Both the position numbers and the translations under genes were made by a program. The notes beneath the pieces are model-generated. The model was not told where the DNA came from. It did no database searches and was given only the letters and a program-made list of their open reading frames with translations. Positions 35,011 through 46,735 of a DNA stretch of 64,000 bases are shown here, piece after piece. The stretch is from Cristatella mucedo (Eukaryota > Bryozoa > Phylactolaemata > Cristatellidae): positions 3,554,501 through 3,618,500 of the forward strand of contig WPIO01000036.1 in the NCBI GenBank assembly GCA_009760855.2. Direction: 5' to 3'. How positions within the stretch are numbered: the first letter of the stretch is position 1; the number at the start of each line of letters is the position of its first letter.

Positions 35011-35589
35011 TCCTCCGGTCAAACCAAAAGCTGTTTTGAACATGAGACGCTGCAGTCGAGAACTCTGCAGCCTCGAGAACCAGCTCCCACAATTAGTTGC
35101 TGTGGCTTCGTTCGAAATAACACGCCACACGCGAGTCGCTTACTACGGCTCACAGCAATGTACAGCTACTTGGACAGGGAGGACATGAGTAGTGCGCCTA
35201 AGAGACGCCCCCTCCCATCTCTGTCATCACCCTACCACTCGGCACATTTACGAAACAATCAGCCACCGCTTGTTTCACCATCGACCCATAGCTGAGCTGG
35301 AGGCGGATCGGCAAATTTGCCGCTCCGCCCGTGACAAACCGCAAACCTCAGTTTGCCGCCGAGCAGTTCGCTGGCTGCTTGTTGTCACTTAGAGCCGCCC
35401 ACTCATTCCTTCCTTTCCTTCCCACTTCCTTGCAGAGCTTCCTTTCGCCCCGAGCAATAATGAGAGCTCGTTACGGCCATCGACAAAGGCAAATAGATTC
35501 AGCTGCAAGGCCTGGCCGCCAATTCAGCAGCCGGCGTTTAATCTGCCCACACGCGAAAAATCAAATAATGGCCTCCGATACGCTAATGA

Positions 35590-35690
35590 AAAGGGCTGCT
35601 TTTGCTGCTGCCGTTGCTGCCGTTGCTGCTGCCATTGCTGCTGCTGCCGTTGCTGCTTCCGTTGCTGCTGCTGCTGCCTCATTTCCAAGG
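35590..35690 (+). repeat. Imperfect GCT/GCC trinucleotide repeat
   Basis: Repeated TTGCTGCTGCC-like units; translation gives runs of Ala on the plus and Gln on the minus strand. Confidence 0.85.
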
Positions 35691-35984
35691 CCCGGCCATG
35701 GTGCAAAATTCTGCCCGCCCCCTTTCCCCCCTCGTTCTGTAGAAGGCAAGCGCCAACAGATCGTTACTGCAGCCGCCGAAGGCAGCGGTGCGACTCGCTG
35801 TGCCGAAACGGACGGTGACTGTCTAAAAAGCCGCCCTCACCAGCACAGAGCACCATCACAGATCTTTGCCGAGCCAGCCGAATGGTTGCCATAACAAACC
35901 TTGAGCTCGACATTGGACTGCTGTCGTCGGTTCGGGTCTCAGTCAGGACGGCCTTTCGGCTGATTTTTATCCGTTGATATGTAT

Positions 35985-36480
35985 AATAAAAATAATAAAT
36001 ATACGTTTGATAAAGCTCTCTCGAAGAATTCAATCTCTTTCTGGGCGCTTTACAATTGCTGCAAAGGAAGCACGTTCAAACGGTTGGTGGTAGTATGCTC
36101 AATGCGCAACAAAAATGCGTACTGACACTGTGCATGCTGCCACTAACCACATTTGCATGCTGACCCTATGCATGTCACCCCTAACCATATTACTCATGTT
36201 GTTTGTAAAGCATAATACCACTCACCATTCGATCGCGGTTCCTTTGCAGCGAATGTAAAGCGCCTAGAAAGAGATTGAGTTCTCTGAGGGCGCTTTATCA
36301 AGTGTATTATCATTATTGTGGTTAAGGATGACATGCCCAGGGTCAACATGCTAGTGAGCTTAGTGGCAGCATGCAACAATGTCAGTACGCATAAGCACAT
36401 AAAGGACGAATCACAGGGACCCACTAAATACTGTCATAAATAGGTGAGTTTCTAGTTTCTTTTTAAATCTGGACAAGTCA
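35985..36480 (-). mobile_element. LINE-A 3'UTR and tail, split by another tail
   Basis: The left part (35985-36107) is the antisense tail and start of the 3'UTR; the right part (36317-36480) continues the same 3'UTR (GTCAACATGC, GCAGCATGCAACAATGTCAG). Between them sits a plus-strand tail. Confidence 0.8.
36108..36316 (+). mobile_element. LINE-A1 3' end, nested
   Basis: About 200 bases of plus-oriented 3'UTR and tail (GACACTGTGCATGCTGCC, then AAAGCGCCTAGAAAGAGATT, ending ATTATCATTATTG) inside an antisense LINE-A 3'UTR. Confidence 0.82.
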
Positions 36481-36499
36481 GGCAATGTCGCGGCGCAAG

Positions 36500-37850
36500 C
36501 CTTATATAGTAGCTAGGTCATAAGTCACATATTAATCACTATCATATAGAATTATGCAAAATGCTGTTCATAAGCCTCGCCTTATCGCGGCTATCTCATA
36601 AGCGTTCTAATGTGGGTGGCCGTGCTCACAATGCTGTTTCGCCCCAGCCGGACTCACGCCACTCCGCCCAGCCAACGGGGGCGCTGAGTACCGCCTCAGT
36701 AGGCGCTGCAGTTGGACAGTATCGGCTGACTAAGCTGGATTCGATTGCAGCGGGTCAGTTGTAGTCACGTGACACGCTAGTTCTGCAGCGACGACCTTTC
36801 TGTCTGTACACCAGCCTGTGCAGCAGACGCTACCCACTCGCTCACTCTCTCTTCTCTTCTCTACCCGCCCTCCGGAGCTGCTTCCACGACGGCTGCTTCT
36901 ACGTCCGTATGTACGCTCGCTCGCCCTCTCGCGTTTGCCTACGTACGATGCAATACAGCCGTCGCCGTCAGTACAACCACTAGCAACGCTGGAGCAAGGT
37001 TCGTCTTCGTTACGCCGCCATCTTTCACGCGAGCCCCCCCCCCCGCAAAAGCCCTTTAGTTCTTAATCGAGGCTCAGCTGCCAGGCTCATGGTTCATAAT
37101 CGCGGGGCATTACACTGACAACACTGCATAGACCGGACGAGTTCTGACTTGCGACCGACTGGCACAGCCGGTTAAGCCTAGCTTTTGCGGTTTAATAGTG
37201 TGACGTTGCTCAGCCACGTCACGCTGGCTTGCCCTCGACGCGGCGCAGCAGGCCGCGGTCGCCCTGGCGCGCGACGCACAGCTCGCCTGCGTCGCGCAGG
37301 ATTGGCCCGAGCGGACGATGAGCTCGCAGCTGGAGCGCAGAGGGGCGAACGGCCGCGTGCTCGTTGCGCTGCGAGCGCCAGCCGAATACGCGGTGGCTAA
37401 AGCCCCTCGGCGTTTCTGTGTCGTCACGTGTGTGCCGCCGGGGCGTCAAGCTACAGCTTGGTCTAAGTCTGTAAACATGCTTTACTAGCTCAGCCAGAAA
37501 TAGTCAGGTCCATTAAAACAGGACTTACTTGAAATAAATTTTGGTATTCACACATGCAAAAGTCTTAATAAAATATGCGCAATCCATTTTGCTTTTGGCG
37601 ACCCCCTGGCCTTGGCGCCCGGCAACATCTGTCCCCCACCCCTCGCCACACCGTTGGCGTGCTATCAGAGGTGTTGTCTTGGACTTGTTACAGTCTGAGC
37701 GAGCGTCACAGTTTTTTATTTGTTCGTTTGAAGTTGTGTTAAATTACGGTGAAATTTGAATTGGCAGCCGCAACGCTAAACGCTCTCGCACCGGAGAGAC
37801 GTCGGAAGAGGCCCTTAAACGCCGTCTCGTCTTCGATTTGTTTAATTGTA
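36500..37850. other. Spacer, no recognised feature
   Basis: Includes a C run at about 37038-37045 and a GC-richer patch at 37215-37400. Frames there lie on both strands and resemble nothing known. Confidence 0.4.
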
Positions 37851-37854
37851 TAAT

Positions 37855-37998
37855 TAATATGTATAATTCATTTACATAGCGCCCCAAGAGAACTTAAATC
37901 TCTATTCAGGCGCTTCACATATGCCTCGGGGCTCGAGCCCACGACCTCAGTCAGACGTTGGTCGGGGCGAGCACCTTAACCGCTAGACCAAACCAGCT
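37855..37998 (-). mobile_element. SINE-1, complete
   Basis: The antisense tail (ATAATTCATTTACATAGCGC) through the head (CCGCTAGACCAAACCAGCTC). One of the best-kept copies. Confidence 0.92.
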
Positions 37999-38039
37999 CG
38001 GCGTTTTTTGCCGCGCCGAGCGCGCTTAGAAGTACCGGA

Positions 38040-38102
38040 AGAGGAGGAGGGAAGGGAAGGAGGAGGATGAGTGGGAGGGAAGGGGGAGGATGAGGACGAG
38101 AA
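38040..38102 (+). repeat. Homopurine tract
   Basis: About 60 bases of almost pure A and G (GAGGAGGAGGGAAGGGAAGG and onward); able in principle to form triplex DNA. Confidence 0.8.
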
Positions 38103-38889
38103 AAATGGCCGTTCGCCCATCATTTTGGACGGGCACAAGACTAGTCAGGCTGTGAATGCGGTGTTGTGTTTTTTGCCGAATATTCATTCGTGGCTCCGTT
38201 CGTGCGCTGTGTGTGACGCTACTAAGCGGTTCATTTTTGCTGCAGCAAACAAGCTCACTCGCCTCGGTTTCGTTCGCCTCTCGCCGGGGTCAGTGCATTT
38301 GTTGTGCGCACGCCTGCGTGTGCGCGTGCGCTGCGACATGCGAAGTAACTTTTGTTTTTGTTTCACGGTCATCGAGAACTGACATCGAGTTCCCTCACCG
38401 TAACTCCAACTGCTGCGCCTAGATAGCAGAAGCAGCGCCCAGCTACCAGTCTCCGGAAGGTTGCCCTCGAACGTCGCGTCTTCAATCTCAAATGGACTGA
38501 CGACACTTTCTCCGTCCGTCCAACGCCGCAGCAAAGCGCTGGGCTTGGCGCTTCGCAGCGACACCGGCGGCACCACTTTACAGCGGTCGAACCACATTTC
38601 GCGGCATGCCGATGCCGAGCACGCGGCATCGCCGCCGCGCACGCGCAGAGACGTGTGAGTGCGAGAACGGAGGTGCGAGGCTGCAGTCGCCTGCATTGCA
38701 TGGCTGGATAAGCTGTCGGCCCCTCGTCGAGCAGGCCTCGCAAGTTTCTGAGGCCGCTAAGCGGCGTCGCACCCGCTGCACGCCTACGCAGTGCGTCCTC
38801 CTATGAAGTGCCTTTGTCGATTGCTTAAAAAATGCACCCGCTCGATGAAGCAGACTTGGTCATGCAGACGTGCTCTTGCTGCTGCTGTC

Positions 38890-40285
38890 GACGTCAATTT
38901 TCCAGGGCAACGGCGACGCTTTCAAGGCGATCCCTTCGTCGGCCCTCTTCACTGCGACTCGAGGCTCGGAGGACTTGGCCTCCGATGACCGGTCTTCGAT
39001 GTTTAGGAAGTTACAAACTCTCGATACATTCTCTGCCGCCTTGGAAGTGAGCTGCGACGTCTGTGCGGGAGCATGCAGGATGCAAGACCCTGTGCAGCTT
39101 GAGCCATCTCTTTTGGCGCGGCGTCACCCGAGACCTGGATGTCGTCGAAGAGTTTCTCAGCCTCATCCCGACGGAGGGAGTGACAAGTGGCCAAGATGTC
39201 CTCGACGCCCGTCTACCTGCTTTGAGTGGTTTCGACTTGTCGAAGCTCGTCTCGGTAACTACTGACGGTGCACCTGCCACTGTTGGATCTACCCAGAGAC
39301 TGTCGGTGCTGCCAATCGACAACTACCGCTCTCTGGGCTGCGTTTAAGAGTTTCGCAGGGTGCACAGGGTGCATCGCTCAACAGGATTCATTGTGGGCCG
39401 AAGCGCCAGGCACGAAACATGCCTGCTGCTATGGTGAAGTTAGCGAACGCAGTGCTTGCTCGACCTCTCAACCATCGCATCTTCAAGCGCACGTGCGAAG
39501 CTTCAGAGGCTGATAACGGCGATCCGCTTTACCACACTGAGGTTGGCTGGCTCAGTCTTGGCAACGTCTTGAATCGCGTCGTCGCCCTCCGCCACGAGAT
39601 ATTTTCCTCCGTCGGCGAGAGCGGTCTCAAGGGCTTTCAAAAGTTCTCTGACGAAGTTTGACTCTGTCGGTTCGGCTTCCTCCCTGATATCACCTTTTAC
39701 CTTAATGAACTTAACCTGAAGCTGCTAGGAGGTGACGTCCATCGCGAAGCATCGTTATCATGGACGCCCGCATGTGGGCTTTCAAAGCCAAGCTGATTCT
39801 TTAGGAGAAACAGCTGTTTAAGGGCGACTATGTCCATTCCTCGCACTACATACATTGTGATACAGCCCTCGAGGACAACCAAGAATTCGCGCCAGTGTGC
39901 GGTCAATCCTGCGGGTTGAATCTTATTCTCTGATGCTTCTCGGATGTGCCTTCCCATTCACTAGAGTTCAAGATCGTTAGCACTTCTTTTGACTTTCCCG
40001 TGACAATGTCCCCTCTGACGTGAAATTGGAGCTAATTGGAGCTTATTGGGCAGCAGGCTTCGAGCGTTCTACTGTCCAAGTTTACTTCTTGCACTACTCT
40101 TACCGACTTCTACCGTCCGCCGCCACGGGCTCAGTTTCCTTTCAGTGTTGTTAGTCCGTGCCAAGCGTGTAATCGCAGTGCTTGGCAGCAGTTGCTCGTG
40201 CGAGAAGCTGTTCTCCAAGACGTTTTGTAAGAATAAGCCACGCTCTCACTCACTGAAAAAGACATTAATTACACACTGCTGCTGA
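38890..40285 (+). pseudogene. Broken hAT-type transposase (ZBED5 / GTF2IRD2-like)
   Basis: The frame at 39063-39347 gives HLFWRGVTRDLDVVEEFLSL, LVSVTTDGAPATVGS; the frame at 39419-39661 gives LNHRIFKRTCE, YHTEVGWLSLGNVLNRVVALR. Relatives read YHTEVRWLSRG there, so the usual Arg is Gly. The TGA at 39659-39661 stands where relatives have Trp (DE-x-W-L), and the same frame continues with FGFLPDITFYLNELNLKLLG. Near the end, SCSCEKLFSKTFCKNKPRS matches the C-terminal dimerisation segment of hAT proteins. At least one frame shift lies between 39347 and 39419, and others follow 39790. Such genes are either transposons or domesticated copies; this one is dead. No terminal inverted repeats were found by eye. 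Confidence 0.8.
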
Positions 40286-40319
40286 ACTCCTCATCATTAG
40301 AACTTGATATTGTATACAT

Positions 40320-40320
40320 C

Positions 40321-40399
<79 letters not shown>

Positions 40400-40410
40400 G
40401 TTTCGGTCTC

Positions 40411-40457
<47 letters not shown>

Positions 40458-40460
40458 GCC
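40320..40460 (+). repeat. (CT)n microsatellite
   Basis: About 140 bases with one break (TTTCTGTTTCGGTCTCACCC). It abuts the terminal end of an antisense LINE-B. Confidence 0.95.
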
Positions 40461-40469
40461 TGTCTTTAA

Positions 40470-40735
40470 TGTAATGTATCTCCGTCTGTAACTCCACAAA
40501 GTCATAAAGACCATGTGGGTGTTACGTAGGAGAGTTTTATAAAGCGCACTCACAGCCTAAGCGGCTTTCGGTACGCATTCAGTAGCCAACAGACTTTGCC
40601 TCAAGCAACAAAGAGAAAGTGGGAAGCATAGCAGAGTCAGGAGAGCAGTTGAGGTAGTGAGTAGCATGGAAGTAGCAGCTCAGGACCGCTGAGAAGGGTG
40701 AGCCATAGTCGGCAGTAGTAGAGTAGCTGTCGTTC
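40470..40735 (-). mobile_element. LINE-B 3'UTR and end
   Basis: The antisense end (AATGTAATGTATCTCCGTCT) leads into the 3'UTR (CACAGCCTAAGCGGCTTTCG, GGTACGCATTCAGTAGCC). Confidence 0.88.
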
Positions 40736-40770
40736 TGTCTGTCTATCTATCTATCTGTCTGTCTGTCTGC

Positions 40771-40811
<41 letters not shown>

Positions 40812-40812
40812 C
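40736..40812 (+). repeat. (CTGT)n / (CTAT)n / (CT)n microsatellite
   Basis: Directly follows the LINE-B fragment on its 5' side. Confidence 0.92.
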
Positions 40813-40929
40813 ACGGACATGCAACATCATGCTTCCCATGGATTGTACTGTATTTTGAAAAAAAAATCTTTCCTTGGACACCTTGTTTCTTCTGGCCTAG
40901 AGTGCCTGCTTGACCTCCTGAAATAACCA

Positions 40930-41290
40930 AGTATTCAGAAAATGCATCCGTTTTTTGTGGGCGAGGTAAGCGATTTTACCTAGGCCTCGGTCAAGGCGAA
41001 AAGGTCGAAGCCATTCTCAGTAGCTATGCCGCGTATTACTGGGGCTTGCAAATTGAGCGAGAATTCCAAAGCATTAAGCATTAAGATGGGCCACCGGGGC
41101 TATAGCAGGCCTGATGACCGCACAGCTAGAGTGAATTTTTACGAAAAGTGCTTGGGGGAGATCGCGGAGGGTGGCACGAGACAATCCTGGGAATAGCAAA
41201 TATGCCGGTGCTCTGGCCGAAAGGGTTTCGGCCGCCCCGGCCGCGGCGCTTCTGTCGTCTTTTGTTGATCATGAATTCACGGGTTCTCGC
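40930..41290 (-). mobile_element. LINE-A endonuclease N-terminal region
   Basis: The antisense frame reads GFDLFALTEA (ETW motif lost), preceded by LEFSLNLQAPVIRGI. It matches the segment at 32760-33185. Confidence 0.6.
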
Positions 41291-41649
41291 GACAGCAACC
41301 GCATCTCGGAATGCATTTGAACGACATTAGCGCAATGATGATAGGTACTTATACGATCATATTTAACAGGCAGATAATTAACAGTCGGAGAACCTAAAGC
41401 CGCTGGCGGGATAGGCCGCTGCACGTTGTGAGTCAGCCATAAACAGTAAGCGTTTAGATGTCCGTCGGCATGTAATGTCTTACGCACTACGGTCAAACAA
41501 TAAACAGGTGTGCTTTAAACAGGTCTTAGCTGTATCCGTTTTCGTATACGTATTTCCGTGTACAACGTTCGAAAGAACTTCAATTGTCGGAAGAAAATTC
41601 TGCAACAGACAAGAAACACCAGTAGCGCTTAGTGTCGGGAGGCGAGAAT

Positions 41650-42235
41650 AGTTGAAGCTTCGCAACCAGAAGTTAAAGCCCTGCCCGAAATGGATTGACT
41701 TCAAGGTTTTGTTACTCACATTTATGTCACTTCATTCTTTGGCTCCAGCCTATCTCTCAGATCTACTCCCCCACCAGGCCAAGCATCGTAAAACCTGCTT
41801 TTCGGAATCCAACTGTTTACCAATACCTCGTAGCAACCTCCAATCCTTTGAAGATCGTGCGTTAAGTTCGTATGCTCACAAAGCCTGGAACTCCCTCCCG
41901 ACCTGCGTCAGAACATCCCCTGACTTGACTACGTTTAAAAAGAACTTAAAAACGCCCCCATTTGTGACAGCATTTAGTGAGTCCCTGTGATTCGTCCTTG
42001 ATGTGCTTATGCTTGCTGACACAGTGCATGCTGCCACTAACCGCATTTGCATGCTGACCCTGTGCATGTCACCCCTAACCATGTTGTTCATGTTGTTTAT
42101 CAAGCTTGATATTACTCACCATTCAATTGCGTTTCCCTTTGCAGCAAATGTAAAGCGCCTAGAAAGAGATTGAGTTCTCCGAGGGCGCTTTATCAAGTGC
42201 ATTATTATTACTATCATTATTATTATTATAAGCAC
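41650..42235 (+). mobile_element. LINE-A1 fragment, C-terminus and tail
   Basis: The frame 41652-41990 covers WIDFKVLLLTFMSLHSLAPA to KNLKTPPFVTAF; the 3'UTR and A1 tail with ATTATTATTACTATCATTAT follow. The C-terminal frame is intact over 112 residues. Confidence 0.9.
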
Positions 42236-42254
42236 GAAACGGTTAGACATGATA

Positions 42255-42375
42255 TGAACTTCGCGCCAGCACGCATGCGCACACAAAGGGCGAATGCGTG
42301 AGGACCAAGCGCTAAATGCCGCGAGTAAACCGGTGCATTTTAGACTCGTTTTTTTAATGTCGTCAAATTCAATTT
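42255..42375 (-). mobile_element. LINE-A 3'UTR fragment, diverged
   Basis: CCAGCACGCATGCGCACACA, CACTAAAT-like AGCGCTAAATGCCG and TTTTTTTAATGTCGTCAA match the antisense 3'UTR around the end of the coding region. Confidence 0.5.
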
Positions 42376-42379
42376 TCTT

Positions 42380-42750
42380 GAAGAGCAGCTGCTTAGTTTG
42401 ACGCCGGGGTCATGCAGTCGCAGCTTTCTTATTTCCGGCACGATACAAATAAAAAAGGAAATGGCAACTATAAAGTCCGACAGTATTAAAAGCACTTCGG
42501 AAGGTTTTTGCAAAACATTGGTCGCAAACAGAGAGCGCGTGCGGTTGTACTCGTGCTGCACGAGTAGATTTCGACACACATTGGATGCAGTGTAACTTAT
42601 CCCCCCTCTGCAACTTCCCAAGGCCACAAAGATTATGCCGGTGTTTGCGCGAGCAAGTTTTCTATGAGATGGTCTATTTGGACGCCTGCGCCGGGCTCGC
42701 GCTGCGACGTGGCGGCGGACGGTTTCCCGAAGTGGCTGACGGTCTTAGCG
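42380..42750. other. No recognisable feature
   Basis: Short frames on both strands without resemblance to known proteins. Confidence 0.4.
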
Positions 42751-42754
42751 CCCT

Positions 42755-42915
42755 GGGGTCTTATCCCGTGGGGTTAAGGCGCTAGCTCTTCACGGCCTGG
42801 ATTGTGGGTTCAAATCCTGCAGCGGTCGATTCTTTACTGACTACTGCAGGCGGTGGCGATAGCCGCGAAGGCTCCTCTGCCGCTATATATAAACGAGGTT
42901 AGCTGTTAGATCAGC
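42755..42915 (+). mobile_element. SINE-2
   Basis: Head with GGGTTAAGGCGCTAGC and box B-like GGGTTCAAATCCTGC, body (CTACTGCAGGCGGTGGCG) and tail (GGCTCCTCTGCCGCTATATA, CTGTTAGATCAGC). It has the shape of a tRNA but the long downstream part marks it as a SINE. Confidence 0.82.
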
Positions 42916-43191
42916 TTAACTTTCTTTTAACTGTCGCTCTCACCAAATCCGCTACCCGGGAAACCGGCTGATGCCCAGCAGCAGGATAGCGCCAGCAGGA
43001 CTTTGGGGACTTCGGCGCCAAAGCCCGCACGGTTGCCCGCACACGACCGCCGCCGCACGGACTTTGCGCAGGAGTGCTGACGTCAGGAGAGGAGAGGACC
43101 TTAAAACGGTCGACTGGAGCGGCGGCGCAGAGAAGCGAGGCAGACGACCACTTGGCGACGAGCGCAGGCTCGCCAGCCGCTCCCGTTATGT

Positions 43192-43480
43192 ATGTATGTA
43201 TCTCCGTCAGTAACTCCACGAAGTCATAAAGACCATGTGGGTGTTACACAGGAGAGTTTTGTATAGCGCACTCACAGCCTAAGCGGCTTTCGGTACGCAT
43301 TCGGTAGCCAACAGACTTCGTCTAACGCAACAAAGAGAAAGTGGGAAGCATAGCAGAGTCAGGAGAGCAGTTGAGGTAATGAGTAGCATAGAAGTAGCAG
43401 TTCAGGACCGCTGAAAAAGGTGTGCCCTAGTCGGCAGTTGGAGAGTAGTTGTCGTTGCGTAAGAATTGTGGAAGCGAAAC
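43192..43480 (-). mobile_element. LINE-B 3'UTR and end
   Basis: Antisense end TATGTATGTATGTATCTCCG and the same 3'UTR as at 40470-40735. Confidence 0.88.
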
Positions 43481-43764
43481 GCGTCGCTCCGGCTCGCCGT
43501 AAGGATTCCTACGCGACTAGGCAAGGGCAAGGTCGCGCCTCTTCTGCCACCACGGAGCGATGCCGAGCGAAAGAAGCCGCTAGCGACATCGTGCGGTGGA
43601 TTGCGATCCGCGGCGGCTCGCTGCGGCTAATACCTGCCGGTCAAGCGTGCAAGAAGGAGAAAGTTCTAGAGACGGTTTTTGTAAAGTAATCACTCCGTGA
43701 ATTCGAAGGTTGCTTTGATTCCTCCCAGCCCTTCAGCACGTCGAATTCTCTCAACTCCCTTAAC

Positions 43765-44303
43765 GTTATAATAATACGCTTGCTAAAGCGCCATCAGAGA
43801 ACTCAATCTGTTTCTAGGCGCTTTACACTTGCTGCAAAGGAAACACGATCGAATGGTGAGTGGTGTCATGCTTGATAAACAACGTGAATAACATGGTTAG
43901 GGGTGACATGCACAGGGTCAGCATGTAACTGTGGTTAGTGGCAGCATGCATTAGTGTCAGCACGCATAAGCACATTAAGGACGAATCACAGGGACCCACT
44001 AATGGCTGTCATAAATAGGTGCGTTTTCAAGTTCGTTTTAAAAGTAATCAAGTCAGGGGATGTCGTGATGCAAGTGGGGAATGAGTTCCAGGCTTTGGGA
44101 GCATACGAACTAAATACACAGTCTTCAAAGGATTTGAGGTTTTTACAAAGTATCGGTAAACAGTTAGATTCCGAAAAGCAGGTGGTACGATGCTTAGCCT
44201 GGTGGGGAAGTAGATCTGATTGGTAGGCTGGAGGCAAAGAATGAAGTGACCTGAAAGTGAGCAACAAAACTTGAAGTCGATGCGTTGTTTGACTGGTAGC
44301 CAG
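43765..44303 (-). mobile_element. LINE-A1 fragment, tail and C-terminus
   Basis: Antisense tail (short AATAATACGCTTGC), 3'UTR and coding part back to WLP (GACTGGTAGCCAG at 44290-44302). It then stops and an earlier part of the element starts again. Confidence 0.88.
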
Positions 44304-45168
44304 AACTAAATGCACGGTCTCCGAAGGATTTAAGGTTTTTATGAGGTATTTCTAGACTGTTGGATTCCGAAAAGCGGGTGGTACGATGCTTGGCCTGATG
44401 GGGTAGTATATCTGACAGATAGGCTGGAGCCATAGGATGAAGGGACCTAAAAGTGAGCGACAAAACCTTGAAGTCAATCCGTTGCTTGACTGGTAGCCAG
44501 TGCAGGTCGGCGAGAAGAGGTGTGATGTAACAACTGCGATGCTCATGACAGACAAGCCAAGCTGCGGAGTTTTGTACCTGCTGCAATCGCCTGATCGCAC
44601 ATGCCGGTAGGTCAGCAAGCAGTGAGTTACAGAAGCCAAGACGGGATGTCACAAATGCGGGGACCAACTTTGATGAGATATCCTTATCTAAACAAGCCCG
44701 ACTTTTGGCAATATTATATAGCTGAAAGTAGGCAAATTTGACTGTGGAGCTGATGTGGTCGTCTAACGAGAGGTCACTTTGGAACATGACACCTTGATTT
44801 CGAGCTGATTCAACAGGAGATATGATGGCAGAGCCAATTTTGAGCGCCAGCCTTTCCAATTTCTGAATTACACTGGGTTTTCCCATAACTAGTAAGTTAG
44901 TTTTATCATCGTTTAGTTTTAGAAAATTTGCTGCCATCCATGTGCGGATGTCATCAATTCATGCAGCAAGTGAGTTGAGAGAATTCGAGGTGCTTGATGG
45001 CTGGGAGGGATCAAAACAAAGGTACAACTGAGTGTCATCCGCATAGAAGTGAAAGCCTAGATTGTGCTTGGCAATCACATCAGCAAGAGGGAGAGTATAA
45101 ACCGTGAAAAGAACCGGACTTAGCACGGAGCCCTGAGGTAGTCCATATTTCAGAGGTACTTCGGATGA
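44304..45168 (-). mobile_element. LINE-A1 fragment, reverse transcriptase C-terminal half
   Basis: The minus frame 44937-44194 reads MAANFLKLNDDKTNLLVMG to SFGDRAFSSG; bases 44940-45168 continue to YADDTQLY and [10 protein letters not shown]. The part 44304-44500 duplicates 44100-44300. The 5' end abuts a TA tract. Confidence 0.9.
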
Positions 45169-45730
<562 letters not shown>

Positions 45731-45732
45731 GC

Positions 45733-45778
45733 TGATTTAACAGCCTCGTTGTGGCGCGTGGCGGCAGAAGAGCCGGCG
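45733..45778 (-). mobile_element. SINE-2 tail
   Basis: GCTGATTTAACAGCCTCGTT and GGCAGAAGAGCC only; the rest of the element is missing or unrecognisable. Confidence 0.55.
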
Positions 45779-46044
45779 GCGGCTGACGGCTGTCGCCACG
45801 TGCGCACGCTCACGGCGGCCGCACCTGCCCCTCGAGCAGGCGAGCAGGGACGGCCTCGACATCTTGCCCGTCATCAGACTGCGGGAGTGAAACAGGTCTT
45901 TCGTTCTTACCGTAGCCCTCGTAGCTTCACCGCCAAGCCAATGGACCACACGCTGTTCCATGATGTTATGAAAAAAAACACGCGAAACGGTCATCCCAAG
46001 CGCTTGCTGGCGAGTTGCTTTGATCGGCAGAGTGCATTGTATTT

Positions 46045-46385
46045 TTGCATTGTATTGTATCTCCGTCTGTGACCCCACACAACCCCGAAGACTATATGGG
46101 TGTTACGCATGACAGTCTCCATAGAGCACTCACAGCCTAAGCGGCTTTCGGAACGCATTCGGTAGCCAACAGACTTCGTCTCACGCGAGAAGGAGAAAAT
46201 GAGAAGCATGACAGAGTCAGGAGAGCAGTCGAGGTAGTGAGTAGCATGGAAGTAGCAGCTCAGGACGGCTGGAAAGGATGCACCACAGTCGGCAGCAGGA
46301 GAGCAGTTGTCTTTGAGTAGGAATCGTTGAAGCGAGTCCCACAGTCTAGGACCTGCAGAGCTACAGCTTCTGCATTCGCGCCAAT
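46045..46385 (-). mobile_element. LINE-B 3'UTR and end
   Basis: Antisense end TTGTATTGTATCTCCGTCTG, then the 3'UTR and the last coding bases (AAGCGAGTCCCACAGTCTAG). Confidence 0.87.
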
Positions 46386-46536
46386 TTCGAGAATGAGAGG
46401 CACCGGGCGTCGCATGATCTTTACGAGGGCCAATGAGGACTAAACAACTCGACACTTGGCACTAATCTAATAACTCGTCGCCGGCTCGAGGAGCGGCTGC
46501 GTTCTAGCGTCTAGCTATACTGAATTCTGAAGGCCG

Positions 46537-46735
46537 GCATTAATAATAATAATAATGATAATAATAATAATACATTTGACATAGCGCCCTCGGGGAACTC
46601 AATCTCTTTCTGGACACTTTAAGTTTGCTGAAAAGCAAGCACGATCGAATGGTTAGTGGTAGCGTGCTCAATAAACAACAAGAATAACATGGTAAGGTGT
46701 GACATGCACTGGGGTTGACATACATTACATTACGA
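46537..46735 (-). mobile_element. LINE-A1 3' tail and 3'UTR
   Basis: AATAATAATAATGATAATAA, hairpin complement (CAATCTCTTTCTGGACAC) and 3'UTR (GCACGATCGAATGGTTAGTG). Confidence 0.85.

Noticed and set aside
42755-42845. Candidate tRNA gene (box A- and B-like parts)
   Set aside because: The arms do not form a complete cloverleaf and the sequence continues into the same downstream part as other copies, so it is a SINE-2.
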